Positions 1-9,107 are shown, counted from the first letter of the stretch. The stretch: DNA of 64,000 nucleotides from JBKEDF01 sp047975325 (GCA_047975325.1 JBKEDF010000098.1:1-64000); one strand, 5' to 3'. The notes: generated by a model not told the origin, from the sequence alone. A program made the numbers and translations.

Positions 1-57
1 GATCCGGGCATCAAGTCTCCGGCGAACCCGTTTGCGGTGTTCCCCTATCCAAAATAA
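1..57 (+). CDS. C-terminal end of an unidentified protein (partial)
   Basis: The first 18 codons of the window form an open frame ending in TAA at 55-57, with the C-terminus DPGIKSPANPFAVFPYPK. The frame is open to the left edge, codon choice is GC-rich like the neighbours, and it runs in the same direction as the GntR regulator 63 bp downstream. It is therefore probably the end of a gene lying mostly outside the window. I do not recognise the family from so short a tail. A catabolic enzyme linked to the following GntR/TRAP genes is a guess from position only. Confidence 0.45.
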   Translation, partial: DPGIKSPANPFAVFPYPK

Positions 58-120
58 TGCGGCAACAAAATAATGTTGACTAGTATGACAGTTTAGGTAC
101 AGGGTAGCGGTGAAATAAAA

Positions 121-834
121 GTGCGTGAAATGATCACTGCTGATATCGCAACCTCGGATCGTCTGGATGCAGCATCGGCCGTCGGCCCGCAGCTCTTCCG
201 GCTGTTACGTCAGAGAATCATCTGTGGCGAACTCGTCCCGGGTGTTCGCCTGTCCGAAGTAGACATTGCCGCCCATTATGGAACCAGCCGTCAGCCCGTA
301 CGCGAGTCTTTCATCAGGCTTGCCGAAGCTTCGCTGATCGAGGTTCGTCCGCAGCGCGGCAGCTTTGTCAGCCGCATCGACAAAACCGCCGTGCTGGCCG
401 CGCAATTCGTGCGAGAGGCGGTTGAGGCCGATATCGTGCGTCGGGTGATGTTGCAGGTCAACACGGCTTCGCTGCGCGATCTGGATGACATCCTGACGGC
501 GCAACGTGAGGCAACAACAGACCAGAACCCCCAGCCCTTCATGGCGCTGGATGAGGAATTCCATCGCAAACTGGCTGAAATCGCCGGGCAAGGGGCAGGC
601 TGGTATATCCTCCAGCCGCTCAAGACCCAGATGGATCGGGTCCGGCACCTGAGCGCACAGCAGTTTCCGCGCCAGGCGCTGGTTCAACAACATAAGCAAA
701 TCGTCGACGCCATTCGGTCGGGGGATGTTTTGGCGGCAGAGCAGAACATGCGGCTGCATCTGCGCCAGATCCTTGAGGATGTACCGACGGTTGCGGCAGC
801 GCTTCCTCATTATTTCAAATCAGAGGAGGGATAA
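121..834 (+). CDS. GntR family transcriptional regulator, FCD type
   Basis: This is a 237-aa DNA-binding regulator. Residues about 23-80 form a typical GntR winged helix-turn-helix (LRQRIICGELVPG followed by SRQPVRESFIRLA and an RPQRGSFVS wing). Residues about 95-225 are an alpha-helical FCD ligand domain with the usual metal-type residues, for example the histidine in EEFHRKLAEIAG. The annotated start is GTG at 121; ATG at 130 is equally possible because no strong ribosome binding site decides. It lies 156 bp upstream of a TRAP transporter on the same strand, so it probably controls uptake and breakdown of that transporter's organic acid. FCD regulators commonly bind small carboxylic acids; the ligand here is unknown. 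Confidence 0.85.
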   Translation: MREMITADIATSDRLDAASAVGPQLFRLLRQRIICGELVPGVRLSEVDIAAHYGTSRQPVRESFIRLAEASLIEVRPQRGSFVSRIDKTAVLAAQFVREAVEADIVRRVMLQVNTASLRDLDDILTAQREATTDQNPQPFMALDEEFHRKLAEIAGQGAGWYILQPLKTQMDRVRHLSAQQFPRQALVQQHKQIVDAIRSGDVLAAEQNMRLHLRQILEDVPTVAAALPHYFKSEEG

Positions 835-852
835 CGATTTCATTGTTATCCC
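828..852. repeat. Inverted repeat at the end of the GntR gene
   Basis: GGGATAAC (828-835) and GTTATCCC (845-852) are perfect 8-bp inverted arms around a 9-nt loop, overlapping the GntR stop codon. No clean T-run follows. It could be a weak terminator or a regulator operator ahead of the TRAP genes. The role is inferred. Confidence 0.4.
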
Positions 853-990
853 CTGATCGTTTGTTACCAGTGTAAACGCATGAAATTGGCTATCACCAAC
901 CTTGGGTTGGCACAAAGCTGGTGGCCTGATCAGGCGATGCCATCCGGCACGCAATTTAACCTCGTGGCGGGACAATCAAGGGAGAGAGAA

Positions 991-2016
991 ATGACCAAAC
1001 CGACCTGTACACTACCAAGGCGCAACCTGTTGAAACTGGGTGGCGCAGCCCTGGCCGCGCCGATGCTGATGCGCGCAGCCTGGGCGCAGGAGAAGTTTAC
1101 CTGCAAGCTGGCGCATTCCGAGGCAATCGGCTCGCCCTTTACCAATGCCTTCGACAAATGGACGACTATCCTGAACGAACGCAGCGAGGGGCGCATTGAC
1201 GCGCAGCATTTCCCGGCCAGTCAGTTGGGCGGCTTGGCGCAGCTTCTTGAGATGAGCCGCATCGGCACCATCCAGGTAACAGCGGCAGGCCCCGACAGTG
1301 AAGAGGCCATCGCACCCGAAATCGCGGCGACCGCCGGGGCTCCGGGCTTTATCTACAAGAACGAGGCCCATGTGGACGCGGTGCTACAGGGTGATATCGG
1401 TGAGGAAGTCAGCCGCATCGCCCGCGAAAAGACCGGGGTGGAATTTGTCGCCTATGGCGAGGTCGGCTTTCGCCATCTGCTGACAAAGGTGCCGGTAACC
1501 GATCTGGACAGCCTTCAGGGGGTCAAGCTGCGGGTGCCCGAGGTACGCATTTGGGTCGACTTCTGGAAAACTCTGGGCGCCAATCCAACACCGCTGCCTT
1601 ATTCCGAGCAATATTCGGCACTATCCACCGGGGTGATCGACGGGCTGGATTCGGACTATTTCTCAATCCTCGGGTTCAAATGGCATGAACAGGCAGTCAA
1701 TATTCTGCCCTCTTATCACTGGTTCCTGCCCAAGGCGATCCGGATGAACGCCGCCTGGCTGGACAGCCTGCCGGCTGACCTGCAAGAACTTTGCCGGAGT
1801 TCTGCCAAGGAGGTCTTCGCCGAACAACGGACCATCAACCGCGCCGGGGCGGACCAGGCGCTTGAGGATCTCAAGGCCGTCGGCTGCGTCGTGCATCCTT
1901 TCCCGGAGGAGGAAAAAGCCCGCTGGGAAGAAAAGACTGCAGGCCTGTTCGACAGCTTTGGCTCTGTCAGCCCCGCAACCGCCGAGATGATCGCGAAAAT
2001 CCGCGCGCTTGGCTAA
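991..2016 (+). CDS. dctP: TRAP transporter substrate-binding protein, DctP family, Tat-exported
   Basis: This 341-aa periplasmic solute receptor belongs to a TRAP (sodium-driven) uptake system. The start at 991 is preferred over an upstream ATG at 880 because GGGAGAGAG lies directly upstream and the protein then begins with a twin-arginine signal (RRNLLKLGG, hydrophobic stretch, cleavage near AWAQ). The mature part follows the DctP fold. KLRVPE at roughly residue 175 supplies the conserved arginine that grips a carboxylate, so the ligand is probably an organic acid. The next gene encodes the fused membrane subunits 55 bp downstream. The GntR/FCD gene upstream fits substrate-induced control. 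The substrate cannot be read from sequence. Confidence 0.9.
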   Translation: MTKPTCTLPRRNLLKLGGAALAAPMLMRAAWAQEKFTCKLAHSEAIGSPFTNAFDKWTTILNERSEGRIDAQHFPASQLGGLAQLLEMSRIGTIQVTAAGPDSEEAIAPEIAATAGAPGFIYKNEAHVDAVLQGDIGEEVSRIAREKTGVEFVAYGEVGFRHLLTKVPVTDLDSLQGVKLRVPEVRIWVDFWKTLGANPTPLPYSEQYSALSTGVIDGLDSDYFSILGFKWHEQAVNILPSYHWFLPKAIRMNAAWLDSLPADLQELCRSSAKEVFAEQRTINRAGADQALEDLKAVGCVVHPFPEEEKARWEEKTAGLFDSFGSVSPATAEMIAKIRALG

Positions 2017-2071
2017 TGGAAAATTCCTGCCCTGGCCGGATATGGCCGGGGCAGTGAATTCCTGAAGAGGA

Positions 2072-3946
2072 ATGGCAGTGAACGACGCTACGATGCCCCA
2101 CGCCACCCCCGGCGATGCCTGTCTTGTCCCGCAGCCCTATCGCCTGCTGGGTCGGGCGATTGAGACCGCCTCCGTGTTGCTGATGCTGATCGCAACCTCG
2201 GTTGTCGTCCTGCAGGTCTTTTGTCGCTATGTACTGAACGCCTCGCTGCCCTGGCCGGAGGAGGCGGCGCAGTTCCTGTTTGTCTGGGCGGTTTTCCTGG
2301 GCATGGCACTGCTCAGCTTTCGTAACCGCCACATAGCAATTTCGCTTTTTGTCTCGCAGATGTCCGAACGGGCGCAGGCCTGGCATGCGGTATTCCTGCG
2401 CGTGATCAGCGTGATCGCCTGTGTCATCCTCGTGATCCATGGCATTGATTTCATGAACCGGGCCCTTCAGGTACTGCCAGCGCTGCGTGTGCCCCTGAAA
2501 TATCTGTTCATGGCCGTGCCGGTTGGCGGCGCCCTCACCCTGGTGTTCATGAGCGCCCCGCTGCCCGGCCAGTCATGGTGGAGCGGGCTGGCCACAATCG
2601 CCGCAGGCATTGCCGGATATTTCCTCTTGCGCTTCGGAGGTTCGACATTCTTCGGAGAAGCCAGCAGCACGACCATCCTGATGGTGGTCGCGCTGCTGCT
2701 GATCTTTGCCGAGGTGCCAATCGTCTACGCGCTGGTTGTCGGCTCCTTTGCCGGCCTGACTCCGTTGCCGCCGTTGATGCTGGTCACGATTACACAGAAT
2801 ATGTCGGGAGCGCTAAATTCCTTTACCCTGCTGGCGATCCCCTTCTTCATTCTTGCCGCCGCCGTGATGAACGCGGGCGGGATCACGGTACGGATCGTTG
2901 ATCTGGCCTCACATCTCGTCGGGCATTTCCGGGGCGGGCTGGGACAGGCAAATATCGTGACCAATGTGATGCTGGCCGGGGTCTCCGGGTCGTCAACCGC
3001 CGATGCCTCGGCCACGGCAAAACTGCTGGTCCCACAGATGGAACGGCATGGATATGACCGCAGTTTCAGTTGCGCGCTGACCGCTGCCGCCTCAACGCTG
3101 GCCAACATGATCCCGCCGGGGCTGGGGCTGATCATCTACGCCGCGCTGGCTTCGGTTTCGGTAGGGGCGCTGTTCGTCGGCACTATCCTGCCGGGGATCC
3201 TGGTCGCACTGGGGCTGTCCTTCGTGGTCTGGGTGATTTCGATCCGGCGCGGCTATGGCGGGCAAAAAACCCGCTCGACCGGGACAGAACGCTGGCGGTC
3301 CTTCTGGCTGGCCACCCCCGCGCTTTGCCTGCCGGTCATGATCGTGGGCGGTGTGCGCTTTGGCATCTTCACCGCGACCGAGGCCGGGGCTGTCGCCTTT
3401 GTCTTTGCCCTGTTCTGCGGGGCGCTGATCTACCGGGGCCTTAGCGCCGCCAACCTGACCGAAGCCTTTCGCGATGCCGCAGAGGATACCGTGGCGGTAG
3501 CAGTCATCATTGCCGCCGCATCACCCTTTGCCTGGATCCTGACCTTTGAACAGGCCCCGCAAAAGATTGCCGCATGGCTGGGCGGGCTGACCGGGAATGC
3601 ATTTTACCTGCTGCTTCTGATCAACCTTTTCCTGCTTTTTGTGGGGCTTTTCATCGAGATGATCGCGGCACTGGTCATCCTGGTGCCGATCCTGGTTCCC
3701 GTGGTTGTTGCGGCGGGTGTGGATCCACTGCAATTCGGCATCATCATGGTGATGAACCTTGTCATCGGCGCGTTGACACCGCCACTGGGGGTGCTGGCCT
3801 TTACCACCGCGCGCGTGGGCGGCGCGCCATCCTCAGCAGTATTCCGCGCCATCCTGCCCTTTATCGCCATGCAACTGGTCATTCTTGTTCTGGTAACTCT
3901 GGTCCCGCAAATCACACTCCTGCCAATCCGGTGGTTCGGCCCCTGA
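2072..3946 (+). CDS. dctQM: TRAP transporter permease, fused DctQ-DctM
   Basis: This 624-aa inner-membrane protein joins the small (DctQ, about residues 15-175, four helices, with the conserved WPEEAAQFLF-type segment) and large (DctM, about 185-620, roughly a dozen helices) TRAP subunits in one chain. Separate subunits are about 170 and 430 aa, so the length equals a complete fusion. DctM hallmarks include GSSTADASA near residue 305 and PPGLGLIIYA shortly after. A GAAGAGG ribosome binding site precedes ATG 2072. It works with the binding protein encoded just upstream to import an organic acid with sodium. The gene ends 64 bp from the convergent ccmG gene and I see no clear terminator between them. 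Confidence 0.93.
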   Translation: MAVNDATMPHATPGDACLVPQPYRLLGRAIETASVLLMLIATSVVVLQVFCRYVLNASLPWPEEAAQFLFVWAVFLGMALLSFRNRHIAISLFVSQMSERAQAWHAVFLRVISVIACVILVIHGIDFMNRALQVLPALRVPLKYLFMAVPVGGALTLVFMSAPLPGQSWWSGLATIAAGIAGYFLLRFGGSTFFGEASSTTILMVVALLLIFAEVPIVYALVVGSFAGLTPLPPLMLVTITQNMSGALNSFTLLAIPFFILAAAVMNAGGITVRIVDLASHLVGHFRGGLGQANIVTNVMLAGVSGSSTADASATAKLLVPQMERHGYDRSFSCALTAAASTLANMIPPGLGLIIYAALASVSVGALFVGTILPGILVALGLSFVVWVISIRRGYGGQKTRSTGTERWRSFWLATPALCLPVMIVGGVRFGIFTATEAGAVAFVFALFCGALIYRGLSAANLTEAFRDAAEDTVAVAVIIAAASPFAWILTFEQAPQKIAAWLGGLTGNAFYLLLLINLFLLFVGLFIEMIAALVILVPILVPVVVAAGVDPLQFGIIMVMNLVIGALTPPLGVLAFTTARVGGAPSSAVFRAILPFIAMQLVILVLVTLVPQITLLPIRWFGP

Positions 3947-4010
3947 GGATAAGGGCAGGGCCGGGAAGTTCGGCACTGACAAACCTGCAATAGGCTGAAA
4001 ACACACGGCT

Positions 4011-4538
4011 TTATTTTCCAGCCTCTGCAATGGCGGGGCGAATGGTGCGGGCCAGTTCCTGTTTGGTGATTGGCCCGGCAAAGCGCAGGACGACCTTGCC
4101 TTCCCCGTCAATCACATAGGTTTCCGGCACGCCATAGACGCCCCAGTTGATCGCCATCCGCCCCTGATCAGCACCGATGGCAACGAAGGGATTGCCAAGT
4201 TCTTCCAGAAATCCCAGGCCCTTGGCCTCATCGTCCTTGTAGTTCACCCCATAGATCGCAACCCCTTCATCCGCCAGCGTTTCAAGCTGGGGATGTTCGG
4301 CCCGGCAGGGGGCGCACCAGCTGGCCCAGAAATTGACCAGCTTCACCCCCGGTTGCCGAAGTGTGGCATCGTCAAAACCGGGATCTTCTCCGAACGCGGT
4401 CAATTCCACCGCCGGGGCGGGCCGACCCACCAGTGTGGAAGGCAATGCATCGGGATCCTCCCGGTTCATTCCAAAGGCGAAAAGTGCTGCCAATCCGGCA
4501 AAAAGTACGGGTGGCAAGATCATCAGCGGCTTAACCAT
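4011..4538 (-). CDS. ccmG: Thiol:disulfide interchange protein CcmG/DsbE
   Basis: This 175-aa membrane-anchored thioredoxin-like protein keeps apocytochrome c cysteines reduced for haem attachment in the periplasm. An N-terminal hydrophobic anchor (residues 4-22) is followed by a thioredoxin fold with the active site WCAPC at about 74-78 and the cis-proline region GVYGVPETYVID characteristic of CcmG. The start at 4538 is chosen over an upstream ATG because it gives the usual family N-terminus and overlaps the ccmD stop codon by 8 nt (ATGGTTAA), indicating coupled translation. It is the last gene of the ccmABCDG run. Confidence 0.95.
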   Translation of the reverse strand: MVKPLMILPPVLFAGLAALFAFGMNREDPDALPSTLVGRPAPAVELTAFGEDPGFDDATLRQPGVKLVNFWASWCAPCRAEHPQLETLADEGVAIYGVNYKDDEAKGLGFLEELGNPFVAIGADQGRMAINWGVYGVPETYVIDGEGKVVLRFAGPITKQELARTIRPAIAEAGK

Positions 4539-4692
4539 CGCGCAGCCCCTTCTCACGGGCTTCAAGTTCGGCCAAGGCGCGGCGCATCCGCAGGCTTTGC
4601 CAGAGGCTAACCACCACAAGTATCGCGATCAGGCCAATGGCGGCCGCATAGGACCCCAGGACAGCATTGGCATATTTCCCCAGATCGGGCAT
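4531..4692 (-). CDS. ccmD: Haem exporter subunit CcmD
   Basis: This is a 53-aa single-helix protein beginning MPDLGKYANAVLGSYAAAIG. It has one membrane helix at about residues 11-31 and a basic/acidic tail ending EKGLRDG. The N-terminal pattern (DLGKYA...VLGSYAAA) is the CcmD signature. The start codon shares one base with the ccmC stop (TGATG), and the stop overlaps ccmG by 8 nt. CcmD tethers the CcmABC haem-release complex to CcmE. It is small enough to be missed by length filters. Confidence 0.93.
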   Translation of the reverse strand: MPDLGKYANAVLGSYAAAIGLIAILVVVSLWQSLRMRRALAELEAREKGLRDG

Positions 4693-5420
4693 CAGGCCAT
4701 CCTTTCCCGCGCCAGCAGCACCGACAGCCTGCGCGACCGGATCTCCGTCCGTGTCCGTAACAGCACCAGTGCCAGAAACAGCAATATAAACCCCGCAATA
4801 CAGACAAGCAGCGGAAACCAGAAGACATCGGCCACGTTTTCCTCCTGATCAAGCGAAAGGCTCGCCCCCTGATGCAGGCCCTGGTTCCAGAAATTCACCG
4901 CATAGCGCGACAGTACGGCAAAAACCGACCCGACCATGCACAGCACGCTTGTCAGATCCGCCGCCGTATCGGGATCCTCCACCGCCGACCAGAGCGCGAT
5001 ATAACCCAGATAGAACAGCATCAGGATCAGGAAAGAGGTCAGGCGCGGATCCCAGGCCCACCAGGTCCCCCACATCGGCTGCCCCCAAAGCGCACCGGTC
5101 GCCAGCGCAATCAGCGTGAAGGTTAGCCCCACGGGGCCAGCGGCCTTTGCCGCCAATGCCGATACGTGATGCCGCCGGATCAGCCAGATCAGCGAAGCAA
5201 CCAGCATCATCGCCCAGGCATTGATCGCCATCATCGCCGCAGGCACATGAAGATAGATAATCTTGACGGTAGACCCCTGCCGGTAATCATCGGGGGTGAA
5301 GAAGAACCCCCAGGACAGTCCCACCAGCAGGCAAACCGGCGCCCCGCCCGCAAGCCAGGGCAGAAGGCGACCCGAGAGCGCCATGAATTTCCGTGGATTG
5401 GCATATTCCCAAAGCGACAT
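4692..5420 (-). CDS. ccmC: Haem export permease CcmC
   Basis: This 242-aa, six-helix membrane protein hands haem to the chaperone CcmE in cytochrome c maturation. The tryptophan-rich WWD signature WGTWWAWDPRLTS lies at about residues 117-129, and the flanking conserved histidines lie in LHVPAAMM (about 58) and NQGLHQGAS (about 183). Length and topology match the family. The 3' end overlaps ccmD by one base. Fifty-one bases separate the start from the ccmB stop, so this may begin a second translational unit within the same operon. Confidence 0.97.
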   Translation of the reverse strand: MSLWEYANPRKFMALSGRLLPWLAGGAPVCLLVGLSWGFFFTPDDYRQGSTVKIIYLHVPAAMMAINAWAMMLVASLIWLIRRHHVSALAAKAAGPVGLTFTLIALATGALWGQPMWGTWWAWDPRLTSFLILMLFYLGYIALWSAVEDPDTAADLTSVLCMVGSVFAVLSRYAVNFWNQGLHQGASLSLDQEENVADVFWFPLLVCIAGFILLFLALVLLRTRTEIRSRRLSVLLARERMA

Positions 5421-5471
5421 GGCGGTTAGCTAGGCCCTTCGTGGTAATGCTGCAAGTCAAACATCGGCGCC

Positions 5472-6128
5472 TCACCGCAGGTTGATGCGAATTGCCGCAG
5501 CCGCCGCAAAGGGCAAAAGCGCCAGCGACCCCAGCGTGATCGCCGCCAAAAAAGCAAGCGGGGTGGCAAGCGCCTCCCCCGTCGTTCCACGCTTTACGAT
5601 CTCGGCCCCGAAAATCAGCGTCGGCACGTAAAGCGGCAGGACCAGCAGCGACAACAAAAGCCCCCCCCTTTTCAGCCCGACAACCAGCGCGGCCCCAAAT
5701 GCCCCGATTGCCGAAAGCGCGGGCGTTCCGATCAGCAAAGACAGGAGCAACCAGGGATATCCCGACCATGGCAGATTCAGAAGAAGCGCGAGGATCGGCG
5801 AAACCAACGTCAGCGGCAGCCCCGTCACAAGCCAATGCGCCATGGCCTTCACCCCCGCCACGGCCTCCAGCGGAACTGGTGCAGTGGCCAGAAGCTCCAG
5901 CGAGCCATCTTCGAAATCCAGTGCGAAAATCCTGTCAAGTGACAGCAGGCAGGACAATAACGCCCCCACCCAGAGGATCCCCGGCGCGATCAGGGCCAGC
6001 GTCGTACCTTCCGGCCCGACACCAAGCGGAACCAGCACCGCAACCAACAGGAAAAAGGCAAGGCCAAGGCCAAAACCACCCCCGGCCCTTATCGAAAGCC
6101 GCAAATCCCGGATCAGGAGCGCAATCAC
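5472..6128 (-). CDS. ccmB: Haem export ABC permease CcmB
   Basis: This 218-aa protein has about six predicted membrane helices. It begins MIALLIRDLRLSIR and contains the family segments LFFLLVAVLVPLGVGP and FEDGSLELLATAPVPLE. CcmB partners the ATPase CcmA and with CcmC and CcmD forms the complex that releases haem-CcmE. Its start overlaps the ccmA stop by four bases (ATGA), typical of coupled translation. Confidence 0.96.
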   Translation of the reverse strand: MIALLIRDLRLSIRAGGGFGLGLAFFLLVAVLVPLGVGPEGTTLALIAPGILWVGALLSCLLSLDRIFALDFEDGSLELLATAPVPLEAVAGVKAMAHWLVTGLPLTLVSPILALLLNLPWSGYPWLLLSLLIGTPALSAIGAFGAALVVGLKRGGLLLSLLVLPLYVPTLIFGAEIVKRGTTGEALATPLAFLAAITLGSLALLPFAAAAAIRINLR

Positions 6129-6748
6129 TGGAAGGCCTCATCAAAACCGGCACCTGCCCGCGCAGGCCGGAACCCGGCGCGAAAAGGCGAAAGATCAAGG
6201 AGTTCTGCCTCCGGCAGGCCCAGATCGATATGGGTCGTCATTACAACCGCTCCCCCCGTCGCCAGATGGTCGCGGATCACCGTCATGAAAATCGCAACCG
6301 AAGCCCGATCAAGTGAAACCGTCGGTTCATCCAGAACCCAAAGCCCCCGCCCCGTAACCAAAAGCCGCGCGAGGCCCAGGCGACGTTTCTGCCCCGCCGA
6401 CAGATCCGCCGCGCGCCGCGTGCGCAACGGGGTCAGGTCCATCCGGTCCATGGCCGCTGTGATATCGCCACCGCCATGAATCGCAGCCCAGAAGGACAGG
6501 TTTTCGGCAACGCTCAGCATCGCCTTTGTCCCATCCGCATGACCGGCATAGGCGATGCTTTCGGCTTCGGCCTCAATCCGACCGGCAAGGGGCGGCTGAA
6601 GCCCTGCCACCGTGCGCAGAAGCGTCGTCTTACCCACCCCGTTCGGCCCTTGCAGGATCAGGGCCCGACCCGGGGCAAGCACGAAGCTTACCCCCTCCAA
6701 CACGGCCATTCCGCCGCGCGCCACTGCCAGATCCGTCACCTTCATCAT
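6125..6748 (-). CDS. ccmA: Haem exporter ATP-binding protein CcmA
   Basis: This 207-aa ABC ATPase energises the CcmABCD complex of cytochrome c biogenesis. Visible motifs are Walker A GPNGVGKTT (about 34-42), the signature LSAGQKRRLGLARLL (about 124-138), Walker B LWVLDEPTVSLD, and the switch histidine in TTHIDLG. It is short, as CcmA proteins usually are. Either of two adjacent ATG codons (6748 or 6745) may start it. It heads the ccmABCDG cluster, and tgt lies 85 bp upstream on the same strand. The ccmE, ccmF and ccmH genes are not in the window. Confidence 0.96.
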   Translation of the reverse strand: MMKVTDLAVARGGMAVLEGVSFVLAPGRALILQGPNGVGKTTLLRTVAGLQPPLAGRIEAEAESIAYAGHADGTKAMLSVAENLSFWAAIHGGGDITAAMDRMDLTPLRTRRAADLSAGQKRRLGLARLLVTGRGLWVLDEPTVSLDRASVAIFMTVIRDHLATGGAVVMTTHIDLGLPEAELLDLSPFRAGFRPARAGAGFDEAFQ

Positions 6749-6833
6749 GCCAACAGCCCTAACGGAAGCCGCGCGTGGCGAAAAGGCCCAGCAATACCGT
6801 TACGGCCGAAGGCAACTGTCCCGGCTGCATCCA

Positions 6834-7964
6834 TCACAGCGGGTCGATATCGCCTTCGGCCCGCTGGGCATGGAACCCGGCTACGAAAGCAGCCAGCCGC
6901 CCTGCCCCGATCGCATCGCGCAGACCCGCCATCAGATCCTGATAGTAATGCAGGTTGTGCCAGGTCAGCAGCATGGATCCGATAATTTCATCGGCGCGGA
7001 TCACATGATGCAGATAGGCGCGGGAATAGTTGCGGCAGGCCGGGCAGCCACAGGCCTCATCCAGGGGGCGTGGGTCATCGCGATGGCGGGCATTGCGCAG
7101 ATTGACCTGACCACGCCGGGTCCAGCCCTGTCCGGTACGCCCCGAACGTGAAGGCAGCACACAATCCATCATGTCGATACCGCGTTCCACCGCACCCACG
7201 ATATCATCGGGCTTGCCCACCCCCATCAGATAGCGCGGCTTGTCTTCAGGCAGAAAGCCGGGCGCGTAATCCAGCACGGCGAACATTGCCTCCTGGCCCT
7301 CACCTACCGCGAGCCCGCCAACCGCATAGCCATCAAAACCGATCGATTTCAGGGCCTCAGCGGATTCTTCGCGCAGATCACGGTTTACCCCACCCTGCAT
7401 GATCCCGAAAAGTGCATGCCCCGGCCTGTCCCCGAAGGCCGCACGCGACCGTTCCGCCCATCGCATCGAAAGCCGCATCGAAGAAGCAACCGCAGCCTCC
7501 GTGGCAGGCAAGGCCGGGCATTCGTCAAAACACATCACGATATCGGACCCCAGAAGCCGCTGGATTTCCATCGAACGTTCGGGGGTCAACATATGTTTGG
7601 AGCCATCGACATGGGAAGAAAACTGCACGCCTTCCTCGGTCAGCTTGCGCAGATTGGCGAGGCTCATCACCTGAAATCCCCCCGAATCGGTAAGGATCGG
7701 ACGGTCCCAGTTCATGAACCTGTGCAACCCCCCCAATGCGGCGATCCGTTCCGCCGTGGGGCGCAACATCAGATGGTAGGTATTGCCCAGAAGGATATCC
7801 GCGCCCGTGGCGCGAACGCTGTCGGGCATCATCGCCTTGACGGTCGCCGCCGTTCCCACGGGCATGAAGGCGGGCGTGCGCACTTCCCCGCGCTGGGTAC
7901 GGATGACCCCCTGCCGCGCCGCGCCATCCGTTGCCTTCACCTTGAATTCGAATTTCTGCACCAT
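6834..7964 (-). CDS. tgt: Queuine tRNA-ribosyltransferase
   Basis: This 376-aa TIM-barrel enzyme exchanges guanine 34 in GUN-anticodon tRNAs for the queuosine precursor preQ1. The general acid/base aspartate sits in TDSGGFQVMS (about D93) and the nucleophile in DMMDCVLPSR (about D267). The zinc site is C305, C307, C310 and H336 (CGCPAC followed by WHN). The start at 7964 has GAGG about nine bases upstream and yields the usual family N-terminus; the longer reading adds 21 unconserved residues. It is divergent from cobS across a 167-bp gap that must hold both promoters. Confidence 0.97.
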   Translation of the reverse strand: MVQKFEFKVKATDGAARQGVIRTQRGEVRTPAFMPVGTAATVKAMMPDSVRATGADILLGNTYHLMLRPTAERIAALGGLHRFMNWDRPILTDSGGFQVMSLANLRKLTEEGVQFSSHVDGSKHMLTPERSMEIQRLLGSDIVMCFDECPALPATEAAVASSMRLSMRWAERSRAAFGDRPGHALFGIMQGGVNRDLREESAEALKSIGFDGYAVGGLAVGEGQEAMFAVLDYAPGFLPEDKPRYLMGVGKPDDIVGAVERGIDMMDCVLPSRSGRTGQGWTRRGQVNLRNARHRDDPRPLDEACGCPACRNYSRAYLHHVIRADEIIGSMLLTWHNLHYYQDLMAGLRDAIGAGRLAAFVAGFHAQRAEGDIDPL

Positions 7965-8131
7965 CGGATCCGTCCTCTTTCCGGCGCGCCCTTTTCGGCC
8001 TTCCGCCACGCTTTGCCAAGCCCGCAACGATGAAATAGCCCGCCTGTCCCTTGCACCCCACGGTTTTATGCTCCATCACTTCGAAGGACTCGGACGAGGC
8101 GCGCGCGCGCCTATCAGAAACGGATGCGGAT

Positions 8132-9106
8132 ATGCTCGACAGCGCGATGAAACCCGGCGAAGAATTTTCGGTGCGTGAAATCTTCGGTATTGATAGCGAC
8201 ATGAAGGTCAAGGGTTTTGCAGAACGCGGTGACCGCGTACCCGAGATCGATCAGACCTATAAATTCGATCCCGACACCACGCTCGCGATCCTGGCAGGGT
8301 TCGGTTACAATCGCCGGGTGATGATCCAGGGCTATCACGGTACCGGCAAATCCACCCATATCGAACAGGTCGCCGCGCGGCTGAACTGGCCCTGCGTGCG
8401 CGTCAACCTTGACAGTCACATTTCCCGGATCGACCTGATCGGCAAGGATGCAATCAAGCTGCGCGACGGCAAGCAGGTCACCGAATTTCATGAGGGCATC
8501 CTGCCCTGGGCATTGCGCAACCCTGTTGCCATCGTCTTTGATGAATATGATGCGGGCCGCGCCGATGTGATGTTCGTGATCCAGCGCGTTCTGGAACATG
8601 ACGGAAAACTGACGCTGCTCGACCAGAATGAGATCATCACCCCACATCCCGCCTTCCGGCTTTTTGCAACGGCAAATACCGTGGGGCTGGGGGATACGAC
8701 GGGGCTTTATCACGGGGTTCAACAGATCAACCAGGCACAGATGGACCGTTGGAGCCTCGTGGCCACGCTCAATTACCTGTCCCATGATGCCGAAACCGCG
8801 ATCGTGCTGGCCAAGAACCCGCATTACAATACCGACAAGGGCCGCAAGACGATGTCGCAGATGGTGACCGTGGCCGATTTGACCCGTACAGCCTTCATGA
8901 ATGGCGACCTTTCCACGGTGATGAGCCCGCGCACGGTGATCAACTGGGCGCAGAATGCACAGATCTTCCGTAATGTGGGCTATGCATTCCGGCTGACCTT
9001 CATGAACAAATGCGATGAACTGGAACGCCAGACGGTCGCCGAGTTTTACCAACGCTGTTTTGATGAGGAACTGCCCGAAAGCGCCGCTTCGATGGCGATG
9101 AAATGA
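8132..9106 (+). CDS. cobS: Cobaltochelatase ATPase subunit CobS
   Basis: This 324-aa AAA+ ATPase belongs to the aerobic cobaltochelatase that inserts cobalt into hydrogenobyrinic acid a,c-diamide. The N-terminal segment FSVREIFGIDSDMKV is the CobS hallmark. Walker A GYHGTGKST lies at about 67-75, Walker B is VAIVFDEYDAG, and the sensor is LFATANTVG. The start is uncertain: ATG 8132 or ATG 8147 fit the family, whereas the longer frame from 8051 adds unconserved residues. CobT follows 53 bp downstream, beyond a strong hairpin. The large CobN subunit is not in the window. Confidence 0.95.
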   Translation: MLDSAMKPGEEFSVREIFGIDSDMKVKGFAERGDRVPEIDQTYKFDPDTTLAILAGFGYNRRVMIQGYHGTGKSTHIEQVAARLNWPCVRVNLDSHISRIDLIGKDAIKLRDGKQVTEFHEGILPWALRNPVAIVFDEYDAGRADVMFVIQRVLEHDGKLTLLDQNEIITPHPAFRLFATANTVGLGDTTGLYHGVQQINQAQMDRWSLVATLNYLSHDAETAIVLAKNPHYNTDKGRKTMSQMVTVADLTRTAFMNGDLSTVMSPRTVINWAQNAQIFRNVGYAFRLTFMNKCDELERQTVAEFYQRCFDEELPESAASMAMK

Positions 9107-9107
9107 A

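Noticed and set aside
895..925. Sigma-54-like TGGCAC upstream of dctP
   Set aside because: TGGCAC is present but the required TTGC at the -12 spacing is not.
880..990. N-terminal extension of dctP
   Set aside because: The ribosome binding site and the twin-arginine signal both fit ATG 991.
8051..8131. N-terminal extension of cobS
   Set aside because: The extra 27 residues have no similarity to known CobS N-termini and occupy the promoter space between cobS and tgt.
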